Assembly: GCF_001043005.1 (NCBI RefSeq)
Contig: NZ_JYKZ01000003.1
Location: forward strand, 62,001 to 126,000
DNA from: Pseudomonas psychrophila
GTDB taxonomy: Bacteria > Pseudomonadota > Gammaproteobacteria > Pseudomonadales > Pseudomonadaceae
Length of the DNA: 64,000 nucleotides
Direction: 5' to 3'
Part shown: in pieces, positions 33,897 through 42,856 of the stretch
Numbering within the stretch: the stretch's first letter is position 1
Layout: each line of letters begins with the position of its first letter
Translations under genes and position numbers: made by a program
Notes under the pieces: generated by a model
Databases searched by the model: none
What the model was told of the DNA's origin: nothing
The model's input: the letters and a program-made list of their open reading frames with translations, nothing else

Positions 33897-36476
33897 CTAG
33901 CCCTTTAAGCTCTGCGCCATGCCCCTCGCCTGATCCAGCCAGCCCTTGGTCGGCTCAGCCTGGGGCGTTTGTGTTTGCAGCGCTTGCTCCAACAGGCTGT
34001 TGGTTTCAAGCGCTTGAGAGGCTTTGAGGATCGCGATCAAGTCAGCCGTAGTGGCGGTTTTTTCGGTCAGCGCAGGTGGCACGGGCAGCGCCTGGGCCGC
34101 TTTCACGGCGTCGCCGGTGTTTTTGGTAAAAGCGCATACGGCTTCTATGCCTTCGATCATCGGCAATGCCAGGCCTGTCACGGTGTCAAAAGCACTGATC
34201 TGCGGGAACCCCACCTTGCCGCGAAGCACCGGGGTGCCCAGGCTTGGCAGAATCAGCCCCACTAAAAAGCGCGGGTCCTGGCGCCTGATCGTCAGGCCGA
34301 CACTGGCCACCGCCAGGGCGACACCCACCACGCGTCCGGCGTTCACCAGTAGCGACAGTTCGTTGTTGGATTGAGTGTCGAAGAAGATCCCGCGGTACCG
34401 AAAGTAGTCGCTGAACACCTCCCGCTCGTTCAAGGCCGCGTTCATGAACCAGGCGCGGGAATCATGCACATGCTCGTCAAACAGGTCCACGATCGCCCAG
34501 GCTTTGTCGTTCACCGGCTTGCCGTTGGCGCCGAACAGCAGGGCGTAATTCGCTTCACCGGCCTGGCGCAGTTCGGCATAGTGCTCGGCCTCATCCTGGC
34601 CGTTGGTCATATACACCAGTCCGCCCACCAAGGTGTTGAAGAGGGTGCCCAAACTGATCATCTCGCTGAAGGTCAAGTTCCACTCCGGCACGTAGTCACG
34701 CCGAAAATCGGCCATGGCGTTGCGCAACTGGCGGTAATCCAGGTTGGGTTCATACATCTTGCTAGTGTTGAACGAGTCGGCAGGTTGGGTGCCGGTGCGC
34801 TTTGCATAAGCCACTTTTGTGGCTTGATGTTTTTTTTGCGATGCCAGCTCGGCTTCGGACCATACCGGCGCTTGAGAGCCGGCGCGCATGGCGGCGTCTT
34901 CTTCGAGTTGCCTGGCGTGCAAGGCTATGAACGCGTCGACTTCGTCGCCGTCCATATCGCTCGCGGGGCCGTTTTGCAGCACCCGCCTATAGATATTCGT
35001 CCAATTGATCCGGTCCATGGCGTAGCGGCTGATGCGCCAACCGGTAATCAACCCGGCTTCGCGGGCCATGACCTCTTCAAGCGGGCCGTTGTCCATGTTG
35101 TCGAGCCAGGTGTTGAAACGTTCGATCAGGGTGGGGGCGACCTGGAATTCGATAGACGTTGAGTCGCTCATCACCAGCCAAGGTCGATCATGTTTCAATG
35201 CCATGTTGAAAGCTTCTGGAGGTGCCTGCAACGGCGCGCCAACTTTGTAGGCCTCGTCATACATATGGTGCAGGGCAATCTGCGATAGCACCTCTTTTCC
35301 CCCTGCTGCAGCTTTGCCCTGATCGCCGGGCGGGTAACCGCCACCCACGTCGGAGTGCATGCCGGGGTAGAGGTACTCCGCCGTACCGTTGCGGTAGGTC
35401 GAAGGGCAATTCGGATCGTCGGGGTTGGCCTGGCGCCGGATCGAGTCCAGGGGGAAGCAACTGCGCTGCTCGTGGGCTGCCACCATATGTACGCAGCGCT
35501 CCAGAAAGTCTTCGGAGTCGGACAGGCGCAGGGTGCCGTCGGCCCAGCCCAAATGGCCTGCGGCAAATGGCGCCAGATAGGGGATACCCACTGAGGCCAC
35601 GGTGTCGAACAGCCCCATGAACACAATCTTGATCGGCAGCCCGGCGAACAGGTAGCAGGTGGTGCCTTTCACTTCGACCTTGGTCAGGGCTTCCAGCCAG
35701 TTGGCAAATGCCCGCGCCTGGGCGGCGCCCCGTGAAAAGCCGTACACGAACAGGCGTATGGCCTTGATCTCAGCGATGGTCTTGCCGGCATGGGCGGCGT
35801 CGATCTGGGCTTTGAGTTCGGCCAGGGGCTGGGCCAGCACTTCCTTGCGGCGGGTATAGCTGTTTTTGAAAATCGATGCTGCGAGCATATCTTCGGTGAG
35901 ACTGGTGCCCATTTTTTGTACCAAAGCGTAGCTTTCTGACATGGTCGGCGGCTTTTGATGGCACGCTTTTTTTAGCGCATCTATCAAACGGGTCAGTCCC
36001 CAATTGATCCGGTTCTCGCCGCCTGTCGACATCGTCAAACCTTGGCTATCCGGTTTGAACTCGCCTATTTCCTTGAACTCGGTGCCGACGCCTTGCATGT
36101 AATAGCGATAAAAACCCTCTCTCTGTTCTGCTTCATGTTCAGAGCCTCCCAAACTCGCATGAAACAGACGTGCCACATTGGTAGTGGTCGAAGGTAAAGC
36201 CAGGCTGTCCGTCGGTTCATGGTTGTTGGTGCCGTCAAAGCAAAGCGTGATCGTCACGATCTGCATGCAGGGCCGGCCCGCGTAAGCCCATCCGGCTGCA
36301 TAAGCAGCATCCATCGCCTGTTGTTCGAACGGGTCAAAGGCTTGCTGTTGCTTTCGATAATTGAAAAGCACATCTCCCGGTGCTTGCGGTAAAAGCCCGT
36401 CCATTTTGAAATCAGGGGTCAGGCTGAGAAATTCGCCAGTGGATCTTTTAGGGCGCGGCGTCATGGTTTCGGACAT
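33897..36476 (-). CDS. Tle1-like phospholipase effector (DUF2235 domain)
   Basis: An 859-residue protein with a DUF2235 alpha/beta-hydrolase: nucleophile elbow GFSRG at 246-250 (Ser248), aspartate in GLFDTVASVG (Asp291), histidine in PGMHSDVGGGYPPGD (His374), and an early CFDGTNNH strand. The C-terminal half is family-specific and has one hydrophobic stretch near residues 720-740. This is the architecture of type VI secretion Tle1 lipases, which attack membrane phospholipids of rival cells. No signal peptide is present. Two immunity-type lipoprotein genes precede it on the same strand, overlapping by 16 bases. No vgrG, hcp or adaptor gene is nearby, so delivery must use a system encoded elsewhere. 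Confidence 0.85.
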   Translation of the reverse strand: MSETMTPRPKRSTGEFLSLTPDFKMDGLLPQAPGDVLFNYRKQQQAFDPFEQQAMDAAYAAGWAYAGRPCMQIVTITLCFDGTNNHEPTDSLALPSTTTNVARLFHASLGGSEHEAEQREGFYRYYMQGVGTEFKEIGEFKPDSQGLTMSTGGENRINWGLTRLIDALKKACHQKPPTMSESYALVQKMGTSLTEDMLAASIFKNSYTRRKEVLAQPLAELKAQIDAAHAGKTIAEIKAIRLFVYGFSRGAAQARAFANWLEALTKVEVKGTTCYLFAGLPIKIVFMGLFDTVASVGIPYLAPFAAGHLGWADGTLRLSDSEDFLERCVHMVAAHEQRSCFPLDSIRRQANPDDPNCPSTYRNGTAEYLYPGMHSDVGGGYPPGDQGKAAAGGKEVLSQIALHHMYDEAYKVGAPLQAPPEAFNMALKHDRPWLVMSDSTSIEFQVAPTLIERFNTWLDNMDNGPLEEVMAREAGLITGWRISRYAMDRINWTNIYRRVLQNGPASDMDGDEVDAFIALHARQLEEDAAMRAGSQAPVWSEAELASQKKHQATKVAYAKRTGTQPADSFNTSKMYEPNLDYRQLRNAMADFRRDYVPEWNLTFSEMISLGTLFNTLVGGLVYMTNGQDEAEHYAELRQAGEANYALLFGANGKPVNDKAWAIVDLFDEHVHDSRAWFMNAALNEREVFSDYFRYRGIFFDTQSNNELSLLVNAGRVVGVALAVASVGLTIRRQDPRFLVGLILPSLGTPVLRGKVGFPQISAFDTVTGLALPMIEGIEAVCAFTKNTGDAVKAAQALPVPPALTEKTATTADLIAILKASQALETNSLLEQALQTQTPQAEPTKGWLDQARGMAQSLKG

Positions 36477-36994
36477 GTTGCAGGCTCCTGCATTTTTTGA
36501 GGGTAATGAAACGGATAGTCCGGTAGGCCGGGATAGGTCGCTCCAGCCGATACCGCGACCTGGTTACACGGCAAGAAATGCACGTTCACAAGTCCCAGAT
36601 CTTCATACGGCGCAACTGCCACAACGGCGCGATGGCGGGTGTAGTGGGTGTCGTGCTCATCCATACGTTTTCGCCACCCATCAGAAAACATCGGCTCAGA
36701 CCATCTTCCGTAAGCATACGGATCAGGGTCTTTCTCCCACTCGACCACCACGGTCAAGCCGGGGTGCCATTTCACGGGAAGCGTCGCGCAGCACATCTGG
36801 CCGCCGCTGTATCCGTAGGGCGCCAGATTGGGTCCGCCATTGCCATTCACCGAAAACCGGTTGATCGCCGCCGAGGTATGGCTATAGCCCTCGATTGGTG
36901 CGCCGAGTCGGTCAGGCAGGGAGTCGGCACAGCCCAGAAGCGCAATCCCGGCGATAAACATCACCAGCAGTGAGCGAGTCACGGCTTCGGACAT
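36461..36994 (-). CDS. DUF3304 lipoprotein, probable Tli1 immunity protein (copy 2)
   Basis: The 177-residue protein has a hydrophobic lipoprotein signal ending in the lipobox LLGC, followed by a DUF3304 domain (GYSHTSAAINRFSVNGNGG ... GQMCCATLPVKW ... FLPCNQVAVSAG). DUF3304 lipoproteins are the periplasmic immunity partners of Tle1 lipases. It is about 80 percent identical by eye to the gene before it. Its first residues MSEAVT echo the effector start MSETMT, a sign that the duplication carried part of the effector start with it. It overlaps both neighbours by 16 bases. Confidence 0.82.
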   Translation of the reverse strand: MSEAVTRSLLVMFIAGIALLGCADSLPDRLGAPIEGYSHTSAAINRFSVNGNGGPNLAPYGYSGGQMCCATLPVKWHPGLTVVVEWEKDPDPYAYGRWSEPMFSDGWRKRMDEHDTHYTRHRAVVAVAPYEDLGLVNVHFLPCNQVAVSAGATYPGLPDYPFHYPQKMQEPATCPKP

Positions 36995-37500
36995 GTGGCA
37001 GGCTCCTGCATTTTTTGAGGGAATTTAAATGGGTAGTCCGGACGACCTGGGTAGGTGGCACCTGCCGAAACCGCAACTTGGTTACACGGTAAAAAATGCA
37101 CGTTCACAAGCCCCAACTCTTCATACGGCGCAACCGCCACAACGGCACGATGGCGGGTGTACTTGGCTTCGTGCTCTCGGGCGGCCTTGGACCAAGCATC
37201 GGAATAGCGGGGTTTGGGCCAGTTGGCGGAATCAAACGGATCAGGGTCTTTCTCCCACTCGACCACTACCGTCAAACCGGGGTGCCATTTCACGGGAAGC
37301 GTCGCACAGCACATTTGCCCGCCGCCGTATCCGTAGGGCGCCAAATTGGGCCCGCCATTCTTATTCACCGAAAACCGGTTAATCGCTGCCGAGGTATGGC
37401 TGTACCCCTCGATGGGCGCGCCTAACCGGTCAGGTATGGCGTCGGCGCAGCCCTGCAGCGAGAGGGCGCTGATTAATATCAAAAGGGGCAAGCGGTTCAT
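36979..37500 (-). CDS. DUF3304 lipoprotein, probable Tli1 immunity protein (copy 1)
   Basis: A 173-residue lipoprotein (signal MNRLPLLILISALSLQGCAD, lipidated on the cysteine of LQGC) with the same DUF3304 domain as the next gene. The two differ mainly in a segment around residues 85-110 (DPFDSANWPKPRYSDAWSKAAREHEAKYT here), which may mark the part facing different effector variants. It is the first gene of the three-gene immunity-immunity-effector unit. A clean, ordinary signal peptide suggests this is the ancestral copy. Confidence 0.82.
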   Translation of the reverse strand: MNRLPLLILISALSLQGCADAIPDRLGAPIEGYSHTSAAINRFSVNKNGGPNLAPYGYGGGQMCCATLPVKWHPGLTVVVEWEKDPDPFDSANWPKPRYSDAWSKAAREHEAKYTRHRAVVAVAPYEELGLVNVHFLPCNQVAVSAGATYPGRPDYPFKFPQKMQEPATCPKP

Positions 37501-37748
37501 GAGTGGGTCTTGTCTCTTGTCAGGCTTATTGAAAGAAGAGCACCCAGTGCAATGCCAGTGGGTGTTTGCTAAGTGCCTTTAAAGTGTTAGTGAGAATATT
37601 GAAACGCCCGCGAGGGTGGCTGGAGTTCAGGCGTCTTGTAACTATCAAGTCTAGTGTTGGCAAAATCAAATGCTCTTTATGGTGTTCATAAAAGTTTGCC
37701 AATGCAGGGGCGGCTAAAGTGTATAAACAAATAAACGAAACTTATAAA

Positions 37749-37853
37749 AGTGCGCAAGAAGTTGCACAGTGTTGGTCGGTTTCTTGTGTTTTAGTCTGCA
37801 GATAACTGTTCGCCAGTTTGTTCTTGTAATAAGTGTGCAACTTCTTGCGCACT
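37749..37853. repeat. Perfect 20-bp inverted repeat upstream of flgF
   Basis: AGTGCGCAAGAAGTTGCACA at 37749-37768 recurs as its exact reverse complement at 37834-37853, with 65 bases between and 85 bp centre to centre. Each arm is itself a partial palindrome (GCAA-GAAG-TTGC). Confidence 0.9.
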
Positions 37854-38075
37854 GGTTAATACCGAGCATTTGCGTGAATTGTCGGCGCCAGGACTTTCAG
37901 AGGCAGGTTGGGGCAAGGGAAGTGCAAGGTTTGCCGGATTTTGCCTCGTCAGCGACACGTTTCTGGCCATGCATTGCCGCAACCGGCATAACCCCGCCGT
38001 TTTCATCCCGCTGATCTTGCCCCGTACCTCACCCCACCCCCTCGCAAACCCGCGCTGCATGGCGTCAAAAAATAG

Positions 38076-38092
38076 TTGGTGCGCAAATTGCT
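38076..38092 (+). promoter_or_regulatory. Sigma-54 promoter of flgF operon
   Basis: TTGGTGCGCAAATTGCT matches the -24/-12 pattern with GG-N10-GC and a full TTGCT. A start near 38103 would leave a leader of about 45 bases before flgF, as expected for a FleQ-dependent class II operon. Confidence 0.75.
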
Positions 38093-38148
38093 TTAGCCAT
38101 CGCAGTACAGCGGTGGGCGGCAAGCGTCCGTCAGACAGAGGAAAGACT

Positions 38149-38889
38149 GTGGACAAGTACCTTTATGTGGCAATGACCGGCGCCAGTCAGAACGCACTGG
38201 CGCAAAAGGCCCATGCCAACAATTTGGCGAACATCTCGACCAACGGTTTTCAGCGTGACCTGGAACAGGCCCGCTCGATGCCGGTGTTTGGTGACAGCTT
38301 TCCGGCGCGTGCCTTTGCTCTGAGCGAACGCCCCGCGACCGACTTCACTCCCGGCGCTCTGGTTGAAACAGGGCGGGATCTGGATGTGGCCGTGTCCGGC
38401 GATGGCTGGCTGGCCGTGCAGGCACCTGACGGCAGTGAAGCCTATGTGCGTACCGCGAGCATGAATGTGGATGCCCTGGGCATTCTGCGTGCTGGCAACG
38501 GGATGCCGATCATGGGCAACGGCGGGCCGATCGCGGTACCGCCCCAGCAACAGATCGAAGTCGGCCAGGACGGCACCATCAGTATTCGTGCCCAGGGCGA
38601 AGGCCCGCGGGTGATGGCGCAAGTGGACCGCATCAAGCTGGTCCAGCCCGACCTGAAAACCATGAGCAAGGGCCTGGACGGTCTGATCCACACCAACGAC
38701 GGTCAGCCGGCGCCAGCCGATGCCAACGTGCAGGTGGTTTCGGGGTTTCTGGAGGCGAGCAACGTCAATGCCGTCGATGAAATGACCTCGGTGCTGGCCC
38801 TGTCCAAGCAGTTCGAGTTGCACATCAAAATGATGAACACCGCCAAAGAAGACGACCAGGCCATGACTCGCGTCTTGTCCATCAGCTAA
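38149..38889 (+). CDS. flgF: Flagellar basal-body rod protein FlgF
   Basis: A 246-residue proximal-rod subunit exported by the flagellar apparatus. The N-terminal rod motif ANNLANISTNGFQRD and the C-terminal SGFLEASNVNAVDEMTSVLALSKQFELHIKMM helix, which pack in the rod core, are both complete. It starts at a GTG with AGAGGAAA upstream. It opens the flgF-flgL run; flgBCDE, which usually lie just before flgF, are not in the preceding 38 kb. Confidence 0.95.
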   Translation: MDKYLYVAMTGASQNALAQKAHANNLANISTNGFQRDLEQARSMPVFGDSFPARAFALSERPATDFTPGALVETGRDLDVAVSGDGWLAVQAPDGSEAYVRTASMNVDALGILRAGNGMPIMGNGGPIAVPPQQQIEVGQDGTISIRAQGEGPRVMAQVDRIKLVQPDLKTMSKGLDGLIHTNDGQPAPADANVQVVSGFLEASNVNAVDEMTSVLALSKQFELHIKMMNTAKEDDQAMTRVLSIS

Positions 38890-38934
38890 TTACTTGAACG
38901 CAGCGCCGAAAAACCGGCGCGCGAGGAGAGCACC

Positions 38935-39720
38935 ATGCTTCCGGCACTGTGGGTTGCAAAAACAGGTTTGGCTGCGCAAGACACCAACCTGACCACCATT
39001 TCCAACAACCTGGCCAACGTGTCGACCACCGGTTTCAAACGTGATCGCGCGGAGTTCCAGGACTTGCTCTACCAGATCAAGCGCCAGCCAGGTGCCCAGT
39101 CGACCCAGGACAGCGAACTGCCGTCGGGCCTGCAAGTGGGCACCGGGGTGCGCATCGTGGGCACGCAAAAGAACTTCGCCGCCGGTAGCCTGCAGACCAC
39201 CGACCAGCCGCTGGACATGGCAATCAATGGCCGTGGTTTCTTCCAGATCATGCAGCCCGACGGGACCACGGCCTACAGCCGCGACGGTACTTTCCACCTG
39301 GACGCCAACGGCCAGATCGTCACCGCCAGTGGCTTTGCCCTGGAACCGGCGATTGTGGTGCCCGCCGATGCCCAGACCTTCACCGTCGGCCAGGACGGTA
39401 CCGTGTCGGTGACCATCGCCGGCAACCCGGCCGCCCAAGTGATCGGCAACGTGCAGACCGCCGACTTCATCAACCCGGCCGGTTTGCAGTCCCAGGGCGG
39501 CAACCTGTTCCTGGAAACCGCCTCCAGCGGCGCGCCGCAGATTGGCACCCCGGGCCTCAACGGTTTCGGTCTGACCATGCAGAGCATGCTTGAGACTTCG
39601 AACGTCAGCACCGTGGAAGAAATGGTCAACATGATCACCACTCAGCGCGCCTACGAGATGAACTCAAAAGTGATCTCCACCGCTGACCAGATGTTGTCGT
39701 TTGTCACGCAAAACCTGTAA
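38935..39720 (+). CDS. flgG: Flagellar basal-body rod protein FlgG
   Basis: The 261-residue distal-rod protein begins MLPALWVAKTGLAAQDTNLTTISNNLANVSTTGFKRDRAEFQDLLYQ, which includes the FlgG-specific insertion that makes the rod straight and stiff, and ends with the standard ETSNVSTVEEMVNMITTQRAYEMNSKVIST helix. A GCGAGGAGAG ribosome site precedes the ATG. It lies 45 bases after flgF in the same operon. Confidence 0.97.
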   Translation: MLPALWVAKTGLAAQDTNLTTISNNLANVSTTGFKRDRAEFQDLLYQIKRQPGAQSTQDSELPSGLQVGTGVRIVGTQKNFAAGSLQTTDQPLDMAINGRGFFQIMQPDGTTAYSRDGTFHLDANGQIVTASGFALEPAIVVPADAQTFTVGQDGTVSVTIAGNPAAQVIGNVQTADFINPAGLQSQGGNLFLETASSGAPQIGTPGLNGFGLTMQSMLETSNVSTVEEMVNMITTQRAYEMNSKVISTADQMLSFVTQNL

Positions 39721-39744
39721 TTACGTGAAATAGCGGGAGAGCTC

Positions 39745-40440
39745 ATGAAGCGCTTGTTTTCTGTTCTGGCACTGGGCGCCATTACCTTTGTGGCGGGGTG
39801 CGTCAGTCCGCCTCCGCGGGCCAACGACCCGTACTACGCCCCTGTCCTGCCGCGCACGCCGCTGCCGGCTGCGGCCAATAACGGTTCGATTTACCAGGCT
39901 GGCTTCGAGCAGAACCTGTACAGCGACCGCAAGGCGTTCCGCATTGGCGACATCATTACCATCACCCTGAACGAGCGGACGCAGGCGAGCAAAAACGCCA
40001 ACTCGGCGATCGGTAAAAACAGCAATACCAGCATCGGCCTGACATCTTTGTTCGGCAGCGGCCTGACCACCAACAACCCGCTGGGCAGTGGTGACCTGAG
40101 CCTCAATGCCGGTTACAGCGGCAGCCGTGCCACCAAGGGCGACAGCAAGGCGGGGCAGGGCAACAGCCTTACCGGCTCGATCACCGTGACCGTGGCCGAC
40201 GTGCTACCCAACGGCATCATCGCCGTGCGTGGTGAGAAGTGGATGACCCTGAACACGGGCGACGAACTGGTACGCATTGCCGGTCTGGTGCGGGCGGATG
40301 ACATCGCCACCGACAACACCGTGTCTTCGACTCGCGTGGCCGATGCGCGCATTACCTATTCGGGGACCGGCTCGTTTGCCGATGCGAGTCAGCCAGGCTG
40401 GTTTGACCGATTCTTCCTTAGTCCGTTATTCCCTTTTTAA
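39745..40440 (+). CDS. flgH: Flagellar L-ring lipoprotein FlgH
   Basis: A 231-residue outer-membrane lipoprotein that forms the L-ring bushing. The signal [19 protein letters not shown] ends in lipobox VAGC, with lipidation on Cys19. Family motifs [21 protein letters not shown] and a C-terminal [28 protein letters not shown] strand-rich segment are present. GGGAGAG precedes the ATG. Confidence 0.97.
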   Translation: MKRLFSVLALGAITFVAGCVSPPPRANDPYYAPVLPRTPLPAAANNGSIYQAGFEQNLYSDRKAFRIGDIITITLNERTQASKNANSAIGKNSNTSIGLTSLFGSGLTTNNPLGSGDLSLNAGYSGSRATKGDSKAGQGNSLTGSITVTVADVLPNGIIAVRGEKWMTLNTGDELVRIAGLVRADDIATDNTVSSTRVADARITYSGTGSFADASQPGWFDRFFLSPLFPF

Positions 40441-40466
40441 CCGAGTCTTTCCAAGTGAATCGAGCC

Positions 40467-41576
40467 ATGCCCAACCTCAAGCATTTGCTGGCAGCCGTGT
40501 TGCTGTTGTCGACCTCCCTGGGCGTTCACGCCGAGCGGTTGAAAGACATCGCCAGCATTTCTGGCGTGCGCTCCAACCAATTGATTGGTTACGGCCTGGT
40601 GGTCGGGTTGAATGGCACGGGCGACCAGACCACGCAAACCCCGTTCACCCTGCAAACGTTCAACAATATGCTGTCCCAGTTCGGCATCAAGGTACCGCCG
40701 GGCTCGGGCAATGTGCAGCTTAAAAACGTGGCCGCGGTGTCCATCAGTGCCGACTTGCCAGCGTTCGCCAAGCCGGGGCAGGTGATCGACATCACCGTTT
40801 CGTCCATCGGCAACTCCAAAAGCCTGCGCGGCGGTACGCTGTTGCTGACGCCGCTCAAGGGCATCGATGGCAACGTGTATGCGGTCGCCCAGGGCAACCT
40901 GGTGGTGGGCGGTTTTGATGCAGAAGGCCGTGACGGCTCGAAGATCACCGTCAACGTTCCGTCAGCCGGACGCATTCCGGGCGGCGCGTCGGTGGAGCGT
41001 GCGGTGCCCAGTGGCTTCAACCAGGGCAACAGCCTGACCCTGAACCTCAACCGTTCTGACTTCACCACGGCCAAGCGCGTAGTGGACAAGATCAACGACC
41101 TGCTCGGCCCGGGTGTGGCGCAGGCAATTGACGGTGGCTCGATCCGTGTGACCGCGCCGCTGGACCCAAGCCAGCGGGTGGATTACCTGTCGATCCTGGA
41201 AAACCTCGAAGTCGATCCGGGGCAGGCGGTGGCCAAGGTCATCATCAACTCGCGCACCGGCACCATCGTGATTGGCCAGAACGTCAAGGTCTCGCCTGCC
41301 GCCGTGACCCACGGCAGCCTGACCGTGACCATCACCGAAGACCCGATTGTCAGCCAGCCCGGCCCGCTGTCCAACGGCGAAACCGTGGTAGTGCCGCGCT
41401 CGCGCCTCAATGCCCAGCAAGAAGCCAAGCCCATGTTCAAGTTCGGCCCGGGCACCACCCTGGACGAGATCGTAAGGGCGGTGAACCAGGTCGGCGCGGC
41501 GCCAGGGGACTTGATGGCGATTCTCGAAGCACTGAAACAGGCCGGCGCCTTGCAAGCCGACCTGATCGTGATCTGA
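40467..41576 (+). CDS. flgI: Flagellar P-ring protein FlgI
   Basis: The periplasmic P-ring subunit, 369 residues from the ATG at 40467, with a signal peptide ([19 protein letters not shown]) cleaved before [32 protein letters not shown], the strongly conserved mature start. A GTG four codons upstream (40455) is an alternative start; the ATG is preferred because it gives the usual Pseudomonas length. It ends [17 protein letters not shown]. It lies 26 bases after flgH. Confidence 0.95.
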   Translation: MPNLKHLLAAVLLLSTSLGVHAERLKDIASISGVRSNQLIGYGLVVGLNGTGDQTTQTPFTLQTFNNMLSQFGIKVPPGSGNVQLKNVAAVSISADLPAFAKPGQVIDITVSSIGNSKSLRGGTLLLTPLKGIDGNVYAVAQGNLVVGGFDAEGRDGSKITVNVPSAGRIPGGASVERAVPSGFNQGNSLTLNLNRSDFTTAKRVVDKINDLLGPGVAQAIDGGSIRVTAPLDPSQRVDYLSILENLEVDPGQAVAKVIINSRTGTIVIGQNVKVSPAAVTHGSLTVTITEDPIVSQPGPLSNGETVVVPRSRLNAQQEAKPMFKFGPGTTLDEIVRAVNQVGAAPGDLMAILEALKQAGALQADLIVI

Positions 41577-41586
41577 GGCCGACGTT

Positions 41587-42846
41587 ATGGACATGCGCAA
41601 GAGCGGGGTGGTCAGTGGCAGCGATTCGGGAGCGTTTACCGACCTTAATCGGCTGAACAACCTGAAGGTCGGCGACCGCGAAAGCGACGCCAATATGCGC
41701 AAGGTGGCGCAGGAATTCGAGTCGCTGTTCCTCAACGAAATGCTCAAGTCCATGCGCTCGGCAAACGAAGTGCTGGGCAAGGACAATCCGCTCAACACCC
41801 CTGCGGCCAAGCAGTATCAGGAAATGTACGACCAGCAACTGTCGGTGACGCTGTCCCGGCAGGGCGGTGGTATCGGCCTGGCAGACGTGCTGATGCGCCA
41901 GATGTCGAAAAACAAGTCCGCCGTGCCGGGGGAGTCTGCGGTGACCACGGCGCTGACCGCTGAAGTTAAAACTCCTGCGGCCACCCCTGCGGTGGACAGT
42001 CCTTTTGTCCGTTCCAGTGGCCAGCGCCCGTTGTGGGCTTCGCGGGTTGCTATCGCGCCGGATGCGGCAGCGGGCGGGCACAAAAATGACATGGCCATGC
42101 TCAATCAGCGACGCCTGGCGTTGCCGACCAAGCTGACCGACCGCTTGTTGGCCGGGATCGTACCTTCCGCCGACCCGGCCCGTTCAACCCTCAATACAGG
42201 CGCAGTGCCGGAGCGCACTTCGCCGGGGCTTGATGCTGTGCTCAAGGGCGGCCGCCAGCCGATGCTCAGTGCCAGTGGTGCGCATGGGCGGATGCAGATT
42301 TATGGCCGTGCCGTGGCGCAGCCGCCATTGGCTCCGGCCAAGCAGGCGTTCAGCTCCCCCGATGCGTTCGTCGCGACGATGTTGCCGATGGCGCAGCAGG
42401 CTGCCGACCGCATTGGTGTCGATCCGCTGTATTTGGTGGCGCAAGCGGCACTGGAAACCGGCTGGGGCAAGTCGGTGATGCGCCAGCAGGACGGCAGCAG
42501 CAGCCATAACTTGTTCGGCATCAAGGCCACCGGCAACTGGCAGGGTGCGCAAGCGCGGGCCATCACCAGTGAGTTCAAGGGCGGGCAGATGGTCAAGGAG
42601 ACGGCGGACTTCCGTTCCTACGATTCCTATCAGGACAGCTTCCACGATCTGGTCACGCTGTTGCAGAGCAACAATCGTTATAAAGAAGTACTCAACGCGG
42701 CCGATAAACCGGAGCAGTTTGTACGTGAGTTGCAGAAGGCCGGTTACGCAACCGACCCTGAATACGCGAGCAAGATTTCTCAGATAGCCAAGCAAATGAA
42801 AACCTACCAGAGCTACGCCTCGACGGGTTCTCTCACGAATTTATAA
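41587..42846 (+). CDS. flgJ: Flagellar rod-capping protein and peptidoglycan hydrolase FlgJ
   Basis: A 419-residue two-domain protein. The N-terminal third is the rod-cap scaffold (KVAQEFESLFLNEMLKSMR), and the C-terminal part from about residue 255 is a glucosaminidase domain (AADRIGVDPLYLVAQAALETGWGKS, with the catalytic glutamate in LETGWG) that opens peptidoglycan for the growing rod. A linker of about 100 variable residues lies between. It follows flgI by 10 bases. Confidence 0.96.
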   Translation: MDMRKSGVVSGSDSGAFTDLNRLNNLKVGDRESDANMRKVAQEFESLFLNEMLKSMRSANEVLGKDNPLNTPAAKQYQEMYDQQLSVTLSRQGGGIGLADVLMRQMSKNKSAVPGESAVTTALTAEVKTPAATPAVDSPFVRSSGQRPLWASRVAIAPDAAAGGHKNDMAMLNQRRLALPTKLTDRLLAGIVPSADPARSTLNTGAVPERTSPGLDAVLKGGRQPMLSASGAHGRMQIYGRAVAQPPLAPAKQAFSSPDAFVATMLPMAQQAADRIGVDPLYLVAQAALETGWGKSVMRQQDGSSSHNLFGIKATGNWQGAQARAITSEFKGGQMVKETADFRSYDSYQDSFHDLVTLLQSNNRYKEVLNAADKPEQFVRELQKAGYATDPEYASKISQIAKQMKTYQSYASTGSLTNL

Positions 42847-42856
42847 GGTTTGAACC

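Larger units (their letters stand above)
37501..38148. other. 648-base intergenic control region between the effector island and flgF
   Basis: No convincing gene is seen. From left to right it holds a hairpin CACCCA...TGGGTG near 37540, an 8-bp inverted repeat TTGGCAAA/TTTGCCAA at 37657 and 37695, an AT-rich stretch at 37720-37750, a perfect 20-bp inverted repeat at 37749 and 37834, and a sigma-54 promoter for flgF at 38076. An open frame running into flgF from 37870 is rejected because flgF has a clear GTG start with AGAGGAAA upstream. Confidence 0.7.

Noticed and set aside
34371..35162. 263-codon plus-strand frame inside the Tle1-like gene
   Set aside because: Antisense to conserved hydrolase sequence and without start signals; not treated as an overlapping gene.
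37870..38148. 93-residue N-terminal extension of flgF
   Set aside because: Not FlgF-like; it would span the sigma-54 promoter, and the GTG at 38149 has a strong ribosome site and the family N-terminus.
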